Shown piece by piece: positions 36,740-48,225 of a stretch of DNA of 64,000 nt. The stretch comes from Phocoena phocoena (taxonomy: Eukaryota; Chordata; Mammalia; Artiodactyla; Phocoenidae): contig NC_089226.1 in NCBI RefSeq assembly GCF_963924675.1, forward strand, positions 56,519,690 through 56,583,689, given 5' to 3'. The first letter of the stretch is position 1. Every line of letters starts with the position of its first letter. The position numbers and the translations under genes are program-made. The notes beneath the pieces are model-generated. The model did not search any database. It saw only the letters and a program-made list of their open reading frames with translations, and was not told the DNA's origin.

Positions 36740-37180
36740 TATGCACAAGGCACTGTGCACTAGACTCTGGGGATACAATAGTGATTGGAAAAAGCCATGG
36801 TTCCTGCTTCTGTGGCGCTTGTACGTGGGAGAGGATAGACGTTTGTCACAGAATTATAGATATAAATGCAAAATGACAACCTCTGACACACGCTATGCAA
36901 CTAACCCAGCAGAGGCCAAGATTCGAAGGGCTAGTAGACTTCTTCACCAGGTAAAGAGTGGGTGGGTGTGTGAGAGCATCCAGGCAAAAGGAATAGCATA
37001 TGTCAAGACCCTATGTCAAGAGGGAGAACATTTGAGGACCCTAAAGGTCATCAAGTGAAGGGTAGTAGCACAGCAGAAGATAAAGCTGAAGAGGAAAACA
37101 AGGTCTAGACCGTGCAGAAGCCCAGAGGCCATGTTTAGCATTTTCCTCTTTATTTAAGTCATTAAAGTGTTTTAGGCTAG

Positions 37181-37273
<93 letters not shown>

Positions 37274-37985
37274 TAGGGGGGTAAGGAGAGAAAGAAAGAG
37301 ACTGATTGATTAATTTGTATTTTGACAGGTACACTCTCACTGAAGCTGGAGAACAGAGTGGAGGGGTTCTGGAGCAGATGCTGGGGGACCACAGGCTGTG
37401 CAGTAGTACAGGTGAGAGATGATGGAGGCCTGGGCCAGAGTGGAAATGTATAGATACAGGCAAATAGACATATCAGGGGAAATCAGCAGAGGCTGTGAAG
37501 GTTGGATATGGGGTTAAGAGGGAAAGGGAGGAACCAGCTGGCTTCCTGGCCAGTGTAAAAGAATGGATGGAGATTCCATTTGCTGAAAACAGAGCACTGG
37601 AAGACCATGAGGCTTGTGATGGTTGGGGTGGAAGACAGGAAGAAAAAAACAATGGCACACAGAATGTGCTGTGAAAAGGTCCATGGAGGCAATCTGAATA
37701 GAGGTCTGATATCGGAAAAGAGATCTGGGCTGAAGATTTACACTGTGCTTCCTTTCAATGTGGGTGATAATTAAAATGATAGTTGTAGATAAGATCACTG
37801 GGCAAGGGTGGTGAAGAAAAAAATCAGAGAAAAGAGGGCTGAGGACTGAGCCTGAGGAGCTCCAGTCTTTTATGATGAGGTAGAAGAAGAGGAGCCTGCA
37901 AATGAGCTAAGGAGCCATCAGAGGAATGAAGAAAAATAGGGGAGGGTTATAATAATAGGATTCCTTTTCTGGAACCACAAGATGC
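36740..37985 (-). mobile_element. L2 LINE, reverse (ancient, about 1.2 kb)
   Basis: The reverse L2 order extends from the 3' end ('caaggcactgtgcactagac', 'tctggggatacaatagtgat') inward ('caggtgagagatgatggagg', 'agagatctgggctgaagatt', 'gggctgaggactgagcctga', 'ggagctccagtc'). A (GT)n array interrupts it at 37,182-37,272. It is one of the longest old repeats in the window. Confidence 0.75.
37182..37272. repeat. (GT)n microsatellite, about 45 units
   Basis: An uninterrupted GT run of about 90 bp inside the L2. An open frame across it on the minus strand would encode a His-Thr run and is an artefact. Probably polymorphic in length. Confidence 0.97.
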
Positions 37986-38039
37986 TAAATGATCCCTGTA
38001 TAAAACATTTTATTTTTAACATAGTTATAAGAGAGGCTG

Positions 38040-38300
38040 TACAGGGTGATAGCTAAAGTAGAGGCCCTAAAGCTGTTCTGCCTGGGATCAAATCTTAGCT
38101 CCTCCACTTGATGGCTGTGTTACAGGTAAGTTATTTAAACCTCTCTGTGCTTCAGTTTCCTCATTTGTAAGATGAGAGGGGATAATGGGCCCTAATTCAC
38201 TTGACTGTTGTGAGGATTAAATGACTTAACTAAATAATCCATTCAAAATGCTTTGGAAGCGTGCCTAGTTTGCAGTAATGGTCATTTGATATTAGCTATA
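38040..38300 (+). mobile_element. MIR SINE, near full length (ancient)
   Basis: 'ctgcctgggatcaaatctta', 'gctcctccacttgatggctg', 'ctctctgtgcttcagtttcc', 'tcatttgtaagatgagaggg' and 'tgttgtgaggattaaatgac' give one of the clearest MIR copies here. Confidence 0.9.
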
Positions 38301-38471
38301 ATGACATACTTATTATTATCTATATACAACTGTCTACTACCAGAAGGATTATTGAACAAGCATCATATAAAATGACCTTTAACAACTCCAAAGTTGAAAC
38401 AGAGCTTAAACTCAAAGATCATACTGAAGCAGCCAGTGGTAATTTCTAATTCTGCAAAGCCCTGACAGTTT

Positions 38472-38767
38472 GTTTTTTGTTTGTTTGTTTGTTCTTTTGG
38501 CTGCGTTGGGTTGGGTCTTTGTTGCCTCGCGCAGGCTCTCTAGTTGCAGGAAGCCGCGGCTACTCTTCGTTGTGGTGTGCGGGCTTCTCATTGTGGTGGC
38601 TTCCTTGTTGCAGAGCATGGGCTCTAGGCACGTGGGCTTCAGAGGTTGTGGCGCATGGGCTTAGCTGCTCTGCAGCGGCATGTAGGATCTTCCTGCACCA
38701 GGGCTCGAACCCATGTCCCCTGCATTGGCAGGCGGATTCTTAACCACTGCCCCACCAGGGAAGCCCC
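38472..38767 (-). mobile_element. CHR-type SINE (long form) with 13-bp target-site duplication
   Basis: Reverse SINE flanked by gccctgacagttt at 38,459-38,471 and 38,768-38,780. It forms an inverted pair with the forward SINE at 38,909. Confidence 0.94.
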
Positions 38768-38908
38768 GCCCTGACAGTTTTTGATGGCCAAGACCATATC
38801 TCTACAGCCTTCTTGAAACTTACTATAGTGTTTTAGATCTAGAAAAATGCCTATCTGCTGATACTTAGCACACGCTAAAGAATTCCTCCTGAAAAAGAGG
38901 CTTCTTGG

Positions 38909-39175
38909 GGGCTTCCCTGGTGGCGCAGTGGTTAAGAATCCGCCTGCCAATGCAGAGGACACGGGTTCGAGCCCTGGTCTGGGAAGATCCCACATGCCGC
39001 AGAGCAACTAGCCCCGTGAGTCACAATTACTGAGCCTGCGCGTCTGGAGCCTGTGCTCTGCAATGGGAGAGGCCACGATAGTGAGAGGCCCGCGCACTGC
39101 GATGAGGAGTGGCCCCCACTTGCCGCAATTAGGGAAAGCCCTCGCAGAGAAACGAAGAGCCAACACAGCCAAAAA

Positions 39176-39232
<57 letters not shown>
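38909..39232 (+). mobile_element. CHR-type SINE with 17-bp target-site duplication
   Basis: Forward SINE with a (aaat)n tail (about 39,166-39,205) and a long poly(A) (39,208 onward). It is flanked by aaaaagaggcttcttgg at 38,892-38,908 and 39,233-39,249. The long uninterrupted tail suggests a recent insertion. Confidence 0.94.
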
Positions 39233-39241
<9 letters not shown>

Positions 39242-39284
39242 CTTCTTGGAACATGATATCTCCCATCCATTCACTTACGCATGA

Positions 39285-39480
39285 TCATCTTCCAAAGCCC
39301 AATTCACGTCCTACCTCCTTTGTTAAAGCCTTCTTCAACCATATGCCAATTTAAAGTGTGCTCTCTGAACTCCTTGATCAATACTTGTAATTATATTATC
39401 CAACTGATGCTTAATATCATCACTTGTATTTCAACAAGTATTTCAGTAGATATTACTGACATCCACATTCACTGCCCTGG
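39285..39480 (+). mobile_element. Possible L2 fragment (ancient)
   Basis: 'caaagcccaattcacgtcct', 'acctcctttgttaaagcctt' and 'cttcaaccatatgcca' resemble the L2 3' region. Weak. Confidence 0.4.
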
Positions 39481-39750
39481 CAGTCTGCTAGGCACTGGGA
39501 ATAAAGAGGCTTATAAGATAAGGTTTCTATCATTAACGAGTTTCTACTCTAGTAGAGAAGACAGAGAGTTAGCCAATAACCAGAACACCTGGGTGCTCTG
39601 TACACAGTATATACATTTTGTATAATGGAGGAGGGAGCCAGCAGTCACCTAGAGGACTCAGCAGAGGTGGCTCCCTTTGACTGGCACTTTGAAGCATTAA
39701 GGGGGAGTCAACCAGGCTCTGTGTGTATATGTAGGGGCAGAGGGGAGTAA
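39440..39750 (-). mobile_element. L2 fragment, reverse (ancient)
   Basis: 'cagtctgctaggcactggga', 'ataaagaggcttataagata', 'acgagtttctactctagtag', 'agaagacagagagttagcca' and 'agaggtggctccctttgact' follow the reverse L2 3' end. Confidence 0.65.
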
Positions 39751-40229
39751 GAAATGAAGGGAAGGATATTTAAGTCAGAATAAAATACAATATGTGTGCA
39801 GTCCAACTGTGGAGTCAAGTCTTGTAAACAATGTATGGGAGGGACCTGGTCTTCTATTTCTTGAAATCCACTGCTCCACTTCCCAATCTAATGTAGTACA
39901 GAGTATACAGTAGATGCTAGGTGGATATATTTGTTTTATGAATAAGTGGATTTGATTAGTTGTGCCCAAAAGGAATAATTTTTTTTTCTTTTGGCAATGT
40001 GTTGAGAAACAGTTGATATAAAAATAAAAAATAAGTAAAAAAAGAACACTACAGGGTTACTTATAACATAAAGAACAAAACTTTCTAAAGATACAGTTAT
40101 AGTAAGTCTAAATGATGAACTATTATGCAGCCACTAAAATGATGCTAAAATTTTTGTAACGCCATTCGTAAAAGGCTTAAGATATGATAGACAAAAAAGC
40201 AGCATATACAACTGCGAGGACTGTGCTTC

Positions 40230-40525
40230 AACACTATAGCTACTAGTCACACGGTACTGAGTACCTGCAAGGTGGCCAGCTGGATTTGAGATGTGCTATA
40301 AATGTAAAATATACACTGGATTTAGACAGTTTAGTATAAAAAATGGAATGTGAAATATTTTGTTAATAGTTAAAATACTGATTACATTTTAATATTTTAT
40401 TGGAATTAAATACAAACTATAATTAAAATTAATTTACCTATTCCTTTTTACCTTTTTTCAATGTGGCTACCAGAAAATGTAAGTTTCTATATATGTGGAT
40501 CAGACTGTATTTCAGGGCTGGTATA
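40230..40525 (-). mobile_element. Non-autonomous hAT-type DNA transposon, reverse copy
   Basis: This is the same family as 19,331-19,663, in opposite orientation: 'tagctactagtcacacggta', 'gatttgagatgtgctataaa', 'tgtaaaatatacactggatt', 'aatgtggctaccagaaaatg'. The terminal repeats are eroded. Confidence 0.55.
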
Positions 40526-40769
40526 GATGACATGATCTCAGCTGCATAAGAAACACATAGAAAACTGACTAACTTAACAGTGGTTTCGCTCCCTGGATTA
40601 TAGGGCTATTGTTTTCCCCTCGTCTGTATATTTTTACATTTTCCAAATTTTATTCATTGATAATCAAAAGGAATGACAAGAGAGAGACAAGGCACAAATA
40701 AAAACGGAAAAAGATCTCAATTTGGTTCAAAGACTTGGTTGCTGGAGGTTGAGAAAAGCAGCCCAGGGA

Positions 40770-41085
40770 TGCCCAAATGACTTTCTCACTGATGGAGGGT
40801 TAGCACACAAAGGATGTTGGCCAGCTGTTCTCCATCCTGACTGGGGACAGAAAAAAGCGGAAATGGGTGTTAACCGCAGAAGGGGGCCTGTAAGTTAAAT
40901 ATAGGGAAGAATTTCCTGAAGCGAGGGTGTTTAAACTCTGGAATGAGTTATGGAAGGAGCCTCGTCCCCCAAGGTCATTTAAAATACTATAGATACCCAT
41001 ATGCCTTGAGTGTTCCTGTCTGGAGGCAATGAGATGACTTGTCAAGGTTCCGTCTAAAATAGTTGTCTTAGAGTAAATAACTCCA
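40770..41085 (-). mobile_element. L3/CR1 LINE fragment, reverse (ancient)
   Basis: The order 'gttaaatatagggaagaatt', 'tcctgaagcgagggtgttta', 'aactctggaatgagttatgg', 'aaggagcctcgtcccccaag', 'gtcatttaaaatac' matches the conserved CR1/L3 3' region ('aggaagaacttcctaac...gaatgggttgcctc...ggaggtcttcaa'). Confidence 0.65.
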
Positions 41086-41089
41086 ATAA

Positions 41090-42165
41090 AACTTTCTTTT
41101 TCATTTATTTTTGACCAGGCTTCACTTTTCCTATTAAGGATGCCAGCCTGCAAGGAGCACTCTGAAAGGCAAGCCCATATGATACAGCTACCTTAAGTAG
41201 TGCTCTTGAGACTTCAAACACAATGTCATTTGATCTAAATTTAAAAACCAACGTCAGCTAGACAGCAGGGTTTTTAAGTCCCTCGGAGGTCACCTGCTAG
41301 AGACTAGTTCTGAATTCAGCATGAGCAAATGATGGAGGGAAGGAGAGAAGATAGATCTGCTTTTAAAAAGTAAGGCTTTAAAAAAATGTTAATGCTGGAT
41401 AGGGTCTCATTTTCACAGGTGGATGGTTTGGCTTAAGAGCTGAATTATTATATCACTACTTTCTGGTTTTATAGAAAGACTGGCTCACTTGCTCTAGATT
41501 TTCATTCTTTTTAATTGGCCCATTTTCTTAACATGTGTCAAAATTCTTAGCTACTTTCTTATTCATTCGTTCATTCAAAAAAGCTTGATCGAGTTTTATT
41601 CTATTTATAAAAAGGAATAGAGAACTAGATCAGAAATAGGTCAGCAGAAATACTACCTAGAGATTTTACCACTGAAATGATATGACCTTACATAAAGCCA
41701 CTAGTTGCTTCTTCCAGAGTCACATCATTAAACACTGGAGGGAATCAGAAGTATTCCAGCAAGCTGCAGAACAGCCAAGGATACTTCTCCTCTGTGTTCT
41801 CACCAAGGTCACTGAAATTCATGCGGTCTCTATAAAAATGGCATACCTGGTCCTAAAACATCAAGTAAGTTAGTGCAAGGTTGAGCGCCATCATTGTAAC
41901 GGACTGTCCACTGAAGCCGGGGCTCAGGCTCTAAGTCCCACACAACAGTGAGACTGAACAACGCATGAGAATATTTTTGCAAGTCTTGTTCTTCAAAATA
42001 TTTGTCTTATGTACTCATTCCGATTATAAACTAAACAACTGTCAACTAAGCAAAGGCAGGGCAAATCTAACACTTCTGAATTTTCTTTGATCTCTTGAAT
42101 AGTGCTATATGCAGAGGAGACCCTTAATTGTTAAATGCATGAATAATACTTAATAATATTTGTAT
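41090..42165. other. Intronic sequence, nothing recognised
   Basis: No exon, RNA gene or clear repeat found. Confidence 0.5.
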
Positions 42166-42365
42166 AGTCCTTTTTAGTTTCTAAACCACTTGGACAGACA
42201 TTATCTCATTTGTTCTGTACAATTATGCTTGGGAAATACGGCTGGTGCTATTAACTCCATTAAAAAAAACCGATACTCAAAAACAGTTTATGCAAATTAA
42301 ATGAAAGAGCTGAAGTTGGAGCCTATGTTTTCTGATTCCCAAATTCAGTGCTCTTTCCACTGTTA
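42165..42365 (-). mobile_element. MIR SINE, reverse (ancient)
   Basis: 'gacattatctcatttgttct', 'gctggtgctattaactccat', 'gaaagagctgaagttggagc' and 'ctgattcccaaattcagtgc' follow the reverse MIR order. Confidence 0.7.
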
Positions 42366-42869
42366 ATTGTGAAGCTTTACAGTCAGTAAAAATTGAACTT
42401 AGAATAAAAAATTCCATGTATAAAGCAGGAAAGATGGTTTTGAAATCCTGCTTTTATCATGTCTTATTCTGAGAAAACAAAAACGTGAAATTCAAGGAAG
42501 ACAAACACTACGGGCAAACATATGTTTTACGCCAACTCATGTGCTTCCCTTAGCTTTCTTGTTTCTTAACCAATGGAGTTGAAACATATACTCATTTTTG
42601 TTTCCTTTGGTCTTAAAGTTTTTAAATTCTTCTCAAAGTTTTATGACTCTTATGAGTTTCCTACATCTCTGAAGTAAATGGGGTACAATAAGCAACAAAG
42701 AATGTCTCCACCAGACCTGCCTGTCCTGATTTTGCAGTGTATTTTTCTGGATTTGACTTTGGTGGGCTTTCCCGGAGAAGGTAATAGGTGTTAGAAATTC
42801 AGTGGCAGAGAGACAGGAGGGCTGGGGAAGGGCAGAGAAGGAAAAGAATGACCACTAACTAAGAAGAGG

Positions 42870-43080
42870 CAGCCTGGTATGATAAAAAGAACATGCAACT
42901 AGGAGTCAGACAACCTGGGTTTCTGGTCCCAGTTCCATCACTTATTATCATGTGATCTTGGCAAATACTTCATATTTCTAAGTCTCAGTTTTCTGACCTG
43001 TAATATAGTGATCATCATCCTTGCCCTGCCTCCTTCACAGGGTTGCTAGAAGCTTAAATAAAAACATGGAAAATTCTACA
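42870..43080 (+). mobile_element. MIR SINE (ancient)
   Basis: 'gcctggtatgataaaaagaa', 'gagtcagacaacctgggttt', 'cagttccatcacttattatc', 'ctaagtctcagttttctgac' and 'cagggttgctagaagcttaa' cover nearly the whole MIR. Confidence 0.85.
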
Positions 43081-43424
43081 AATAAGAAACTTTTATTTTA
43101 CATAACTTCTCACTAGAGGTGAGAGTTACCTAAGAAGGTAGGTACCAAAAAAAGTAGGTAGGCAAATAGACTTGTAGGGAACTTATCTCTAAGGCTTCAG
43201 AAGGGTCATATAAAGGACTTGGGGAAAAGTGGAAGGGAGATGGTGAATATTTTGTACCACTAACGTACAAGGCAGCATGAGCCATTATTAAAAATGTGAC
43301 CAAGAACCATGTTCTATACCTATCTGTAAGGAGAAGACTGTAGATTTTAAGGGAAAAACAAAATACCTATAATAAAGAATGGATTTAATTTTTTAAACAG
43401 AGATAATAACTATGATTCTCTTAT

Positions 43425-43625
43425 ACTTACCATTTATTGAGTACTACTGTGTGCCAGGAAGTATGCTAAGTGTTTACATATTTAATCTTTATATCAACTT
43501 TATCAGGTAGGCTGTTATCTCCATTTTACAGAGAAATTTAAGCTGAGAGCTTAAACTTGCTTGAAGTCACAGAGACAGTGAGTGGGAGAGTTGGTATTCA
43601 AACCCGTAGTCTCTACATGCTCTTT
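43425..43625 (-). mobile_element. MIR SINE, reverse (ancient)
   Basis: 'ttattgagtactactgtgtg', 'ccaggaagtatgctaagtgt', 'atctccattttacagagaaa', 'gagtgggagagttggtattc' and 'aaacccgtagtctctacatg' follow a clear reverse MIR. Confidence 0.88.
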
Positions 43626-43629
43626 ACAA

Positions 43630-43870
43630 ACTGGGCAACGGCTTCCTACTCTGGCCTACACCCCAGTCTTCACACACCCCAATTCTCCTTGTGCACCAGG
43701 TCTACTAAATGCCATCTTCTTAGTGAAGGCTCGTCCAATTTCACCCACACCCCTCACACCAGGAAGTAAATGACATCCTCAGAATGTTCCAAATAACTTA
43801 TCCACCTTTCTTCTGTACTCATACTTGCTGCTATTACATATTGTTTGTTCCTATTTCACTGCCTGCTCAT
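43630..43870 (+). mobile_element. L2 fragment (ancient)
   Basis: 'aatgccatcttcttagtgaa', 'ggctcgtccaatttcaccca' and 'ctgttcctatttcactgcct' type blocks resemble the L2 3' region. Approximate. Confidence 0.45.
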
Positions 43871-43959
43871 TGCTGCTCAAAAGCCTAGTGGGTAAGACTT
43901 GGTGGAGAGGTGAACTTAAGCTACGGAGGGAGGACGTGTTACCTCTGCACCTGCTGAGT

Positions 43960-44120
43960 GAGTGAATGAATGAGGTAGGACATGAACTGGATCTTGAAGT
44001 GAGAGCGACGTTTGGAGAGGGCAGAGGCAAAAGCAGGCGATTCTAGGTGGTAGGAACTTGTCTGAGAAAAGAACTGAGGTCAGAAATGAGCGGGGCGTGT
44101 CTCGAGGTCAGGTGAGCTGG
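43960..44120 (-). mobile_element. L2 fragment, reverse (ancient)
   Basis: 'atgaactggatcttgaagtg', 'gcagaggcaaaagcaggcga' and 'tgaggtcagaaatgagcggg' follow the reverse L2 interior pattern. Confidence 0.5.
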
Positions 44121-44124
44121 GGTG

Positions 44125-45205
44125 AGAGAGGGTGGAGGTGCTGTCCCGGGACCTGCATGCGGGGGCCCCGTCGCACAGCCCATTCACAGCAACACAGCAC
44201 ATAATCTCTTCCTCTCAGTCCTGAACTTATTGTCTCACTGGCAGCCATCAAGCAGCGCCTTGGGCGTACATTCTCCCCAGACCATAATTCAGCACCAGCA
44301 TCAGCTGTGCACGCGCATGTCAACTGGAATCTTGGACCACTTTGTAGTCAGCAGTAAAAGAAAGAAAAAAATGCGATGTTTAAGTGGCATGCTGGTGGCT
44401 TTTAACCAAAATATTCAAGAGTACAACCTCTGAGCTGAAATTCTGCTTTTCAAAATTGTGTTGCTTGGCAGTTACAACGAGGTTACTGATCCAAGGATGA
44501 GAAAAAGGAGACTTCTTTTGGAAAGGACTAGCATAAAGCGCTGAGAACTGTGCTCCAGGTAACTGCGTTCATGTGGAAAAGGGATAGTTTTAGGATTAAT
44601 CAGGTAGATACTTTGATATTAGATAAGAATTCTGTAATGTGAAAGGGAAAAAAATCACTTCATTAAAGGAATTTTAATCACATTGTCTTTTCTTCGAAAA
44701 GCAAAACAAAACAAGCTGTCACATAACTTTGAAGCTTTTACCATAAGGAGGAATTCAGTGACTGCACTGAACCTCAGAGCCAGTTTGAAATCCTCGACAC
44801 CAAAAGAACATACGGTCCACGAGGGACCAATCTGTGAATGGTAACAATCACACAGAAACTGGAAGTGTTTTCTTTTACAAAAGATGTAAGAGGCTCCCTT
44901 AGGAGCATGAGTTTTTTTACCCTTTGCCCTAAGGAGCACGGGCTTGGGAGGTAACTCTTCAGTTCATGGCTGCTCTCAGAAATTCTGAGGTTTCCTCTGA
45001 GGCTAAAAGTGTTTGTTGCAGCTTTGTTTAGATCTGTAACCTGCAGCCTGGCTTCCACAGCGGCCTTTACTTGGATCGTAATGTGGCATGCATTTTGTGG
45101 TACTCTGCATCTGTCTCGGTAGCCTACTTTTCATTACAGCACCATGAAGTGGTACCTACTACTCATTCAGTGTTAATGTGCTTGGTACAGTGGCTCAGAG
45201 GGGCA
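44125..45205. other. Intronic sequence, nothing recognised
   Basis: It starts with a GC-rich stretch (44,110-44,180) and continues with ordinary intronic composition. No gene seen. Confidence 0.5.
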
Positions 45206-45209
45206 CTAC

Positions 45210-45800
45210 ATAGTGTGTGAGTTTGGGGCTTAATGGGTTACTACGTCAGTGCCAGGAGACCTAGACTCCAGTCTTATTGCCACAGGCTCATAGGTCAATC
45301 ATGCTTGGAAAGTCATTTATTTATTTTCTTTTTTTAATTATTTTATTTTTGGCTGAGCTGGGTCTTCGTTGTTGCATATGGGCTTTCTCTAGTTGTGGTG
45401 AGCGGGGGCTACTCTTCATTGCGGTGCGCAGGCTTCTCACTGCAGTGGCTTCTCTTGTTGCGGAGCACGGGCTCTAGACATGCGAGCTTCAGTAGTTGTG
45501 GCACGTGGGCTAAGTAGTTGTGGCTCGTGGGCCCTAGAGTGCAGGCTCAGTAGTTGTGGTGCATGGGCTTAGGTGCTCCGCGGCATGTGGGATCTTCCCG
45601 GACCAGGGCTTAAACCCGTGTGCCCTGCATTGATTGGCAGGTGGATTCTTAACCACTGCACCACCAGGGAAGTCCTTGGAAAGTCATTTAATTTATCTGA
45701 ACCTCAGAAATGAGAGTTGCTGGAAATGACGGTGTTTTAGGAGGGATAGGACAGTCAGGTTGCAGTGAGGAAGCATTTTGGGTAAATTGTCTAAAAAGAT
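45210..45800 (+). mobile_element. MIR-like element split by a CHR SINE
   Basis: MIR-like sequence ('gagacctagactccagtctt', 'attgccacaggctcataggt') runs to 45,319. It resumes after the SINE at 45,675 ('gtcatttaatttatctgaac', 'ctcagaaatgagagttgctg'). Confidence 0.65.
45320..45674 (-). mobile_element. CHR-type SINE (long form) with perfect 16-bp target-site duplication
   Basis: Reverse SINE from an A/T-rich tail to 'ccaccagggaagtc', flanked by cttggaaagtcattta at 45,304-45,319 and 45,675-45,690. It is inserted into a MIR. Confidence 0.95.
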
Positions 45801-46039
45801 CACAGAAGAAAGGGAAAGGGATCTGATTTCTAAAGTTCCAGTAATTTGTTGTGATCTTGTTTCTCACTTAAAATATTAACTTTTCCCCCCTAATTTAGTA
45901 TTTTCAGTTTTGTATTGTTTTCTTGAGAGGGTTCCCAAATTGCGCAAGCTCTAAGTACCACAAACGCAGATTCTCTGTTCCTAAAATGCATGTGCAGTCT
46001 GGCCAAGCGGTCTGTTCTTTGCCAGTAAACCTCCTGTGC

Positions 46040-46990
46040 CTTTTCTAAAACTGTTCCCTCTGTATGAAGGGATGGATGGTGGTGGGAGGGAAGCAAGAGG
46101 GAGAGCACATTCTAGACAGAAGGACAGTGAGTGTGACGAGTCAGGAAAGAGCTTCTTCATGCTGAGAGGAGGTCAGTATAGGACTATACATGAGAGGAGG
46201 GGGAGGGGCAGGTAGTCGGGAGACCACAGAAAAGGGCTTGGATTTTACTCTAGCCGCTGAAGCTAGGGAGTGATTAAGATATAGATAAAATTTTAAAAAG
46301 TCACTCTGGCGGCTGTGGAGAATGAACAGAGGTGGGACAAGAGTGAAATTAGGGAGACAAACTGGACTGGTGCAGTGTCTGGGTAAGAGCAGGTGGTGAC
46401 TTGGACTGGGATGGTGGCAGCAGAGATAGTTGGAAGTACACTTGGTGGGTAGAGATGACATGGTTTGCTGATGAACTAGGCTGGCTCAGGTAGGAGTGAA
46501 GAAAAGAAGGAGATCAAGGATGTTTCTCTGGTTTGAGCAACTGGGTAGACAGGGTGTCATTTGCTGAGCTGAAGAAGCCTGGTGAAGGACAGTTTTAGAT
46601 GTTGAGGCTGAGGTGCCTGTGATACTCCAAGGGGAGGTGTCAAGCAGGTCTCTGACTACGGAGTTTGCAGGAGAGGTTTACGCTGAAAACATAACTTGGA
46701 GGGTCACAGCATATAGATGTTTTTCAAAATGGGGGCAGTGGATGAGCTCACATGAGAAGAAAGAGAGAGAAAAGGAGAATACTATGGAGATCTCCATATC
46801 TAGTGATCAAGAAAAGGAGGACAAACAGGAAAAACAGGCAGAAAAAGTGCAGCTGAAAGGAGGAAAACCAGGGGAGGGTAGTATTGTGGAAGCCAAGAAA
46901 GGAGAATGTTTCAAGAAGGCAGGAATGGCCAGCAAAGCCAAATGCCACTAAATACAGACTAGTAGGATAAGGATGGAGAAGCGGCCGCTG
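46040..46990 (-). mobile_element. L2 LINE, reverse (ancient, about 0.95 kb)
   Basis: A long run of the reverse L2 order: 'gggcttggattttactctag', 'aaaaagtcactctggcggct', 'gacttggactgggatggtgg', 'cagcagagatagttggaagt', 'caactgggtagacagggtgt', 'gaggctgaggtgcctgtgat', 'cacagcatatagatgttttt', 'gtgatcaagaaaagg', 'caggaatggccagcaaagcc'. Open frames inside it (such as 46,613-46,951) are remnants or chance. Confidence 0.8.
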
Positions 46991-47439
46991 GGTTTGGCAA
47001 CATAGCGTTCTAGACACCTACCTAGATAAGAGGAATTTCAGTATACTGATAGAACTGAAATCAGGCTGGAGTATGTTAAGGAGGAACTGGAAAAACAGAA
47101 CATAAATAGACTCATAATCATCATAAAAATTAAGTCAGTAGCTAAAAATCTATACTTTCCCTCTCAACAAATGAAAAACACTAGGTTTTTCAGACCTTCA
47201 AGATATAGATAATTCCTATCTTACATAAACTGTTCCAGAGAACAGAAAATAGTAATAGAAAAGAAGGGAAAGAGCCTCAATTTACTTTATGAGGCTGTTA
47301 CAACCTTGTTACCAAAATCAGACAAAGATTATTATATGAGAAAGAAAAGTTATAGGCTAGCCTCATCTCATTTACAGAGGCAGATATCCTAAAAATATTA
47401 GCAAATCATGGACTCTAATTTAAAAAATGACAGACTCAA

Positions 47440-47725
47440 AAACCAACTAATGGTTACCAAAGAAGAAACATGGTGGGGGAGAGATAAATTAGGAGGTTGG
47501 GATTAACAAACACACACTACTATATATAAAATAGATAACCAACAAGGACCTACTGTATAGCACAGGGAACTCTACTCAGTATTCTGTAATAAGCTATATG
47601 GGAAAAGAATCTGAAAAAGAATGAATATATGTATACGTATAACTGAATCACTATGCTGTACTCCTGAAACTAACACAGCATTGTAAATCAACTATACACC
47701 AATAAAATTTAAAAAAAAGATACAA
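47440..47725 (+). mobile_element. L1 3' end, forward, first of two head-to-tail
   Basis: L1 3' UTR ('gacctactgtatagcacagg', 'gaatcactatgctgtactcc', 'gtaaatcaactatacaccaa') ending with an AATAAAATTTAAAAAAAA-type poly(A) at about 47,702-47,719. Confidence 0.8.
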
Positions 47726-47739
47726 TCTATATAGCTATA

Positions 47740-48225
47740 CCTGTATCTATAATGGAATACTACACAGCCATAAAAAGAATGAGATAATGCCATTTGCAGC
47801 AACATGGATGGACCTAGAAATTATCATACTAAGTGAAGTAAGAAAGAGAAAGACAAATACCATATGACATCACTTATATGTAGAATCTGACATATGACAC
47901 AAATGAACTTATCTATGAAACAAACAGACTCACAGACATAGAGAACAAACTTGTGGCTGCCAAGGGGGATAGGGGGTAAGGGAGGGATGGACTGGGAGTT
48001 TGGGATTAGCAGATGCAAACTATTATATATAGAATGGAAAAACAACAAGGTCCTACTGTATAGCACAGGGAACTATATTCAACATCCTGTGTGATAAACC
48101 ATAATGGAAAAGAATATGAAAAATAATGTATATATATATGTATAACTGAATCACTTTGCTGTAAAGCAGAAACTAACACATTATAAATCAATTATACTTC
48201 AATAAAATAAGCTTTAAAAAAAATA
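47740..48225 (+). mobile_element. L1 3' end, forward, second of two head-to-tail
   Basis: It starts within the ORF2 C-terminus ('aatggaatactacacagcca'), runs through the 3' UTR ('caacatggatggacctagaa', 'gtcctactgtatagcacagg') and ends in A-rich sequence at about 48,205-48,228. It follows directly after the poly(A) of the preceding L1. Confidence 0.85.

Noticed and set aside
37041..37463. Minus-strand open frame encoding a long His-Thr run
   Set aside because: Translation of the (GT)n microsatellite within a degraded L2.
46613..46951. Lys/Glu-rich open frame (112 residues) that could be a small exon
   Set aside because: It coincides with reverse L2 sequence and follows the L2 order throughout.
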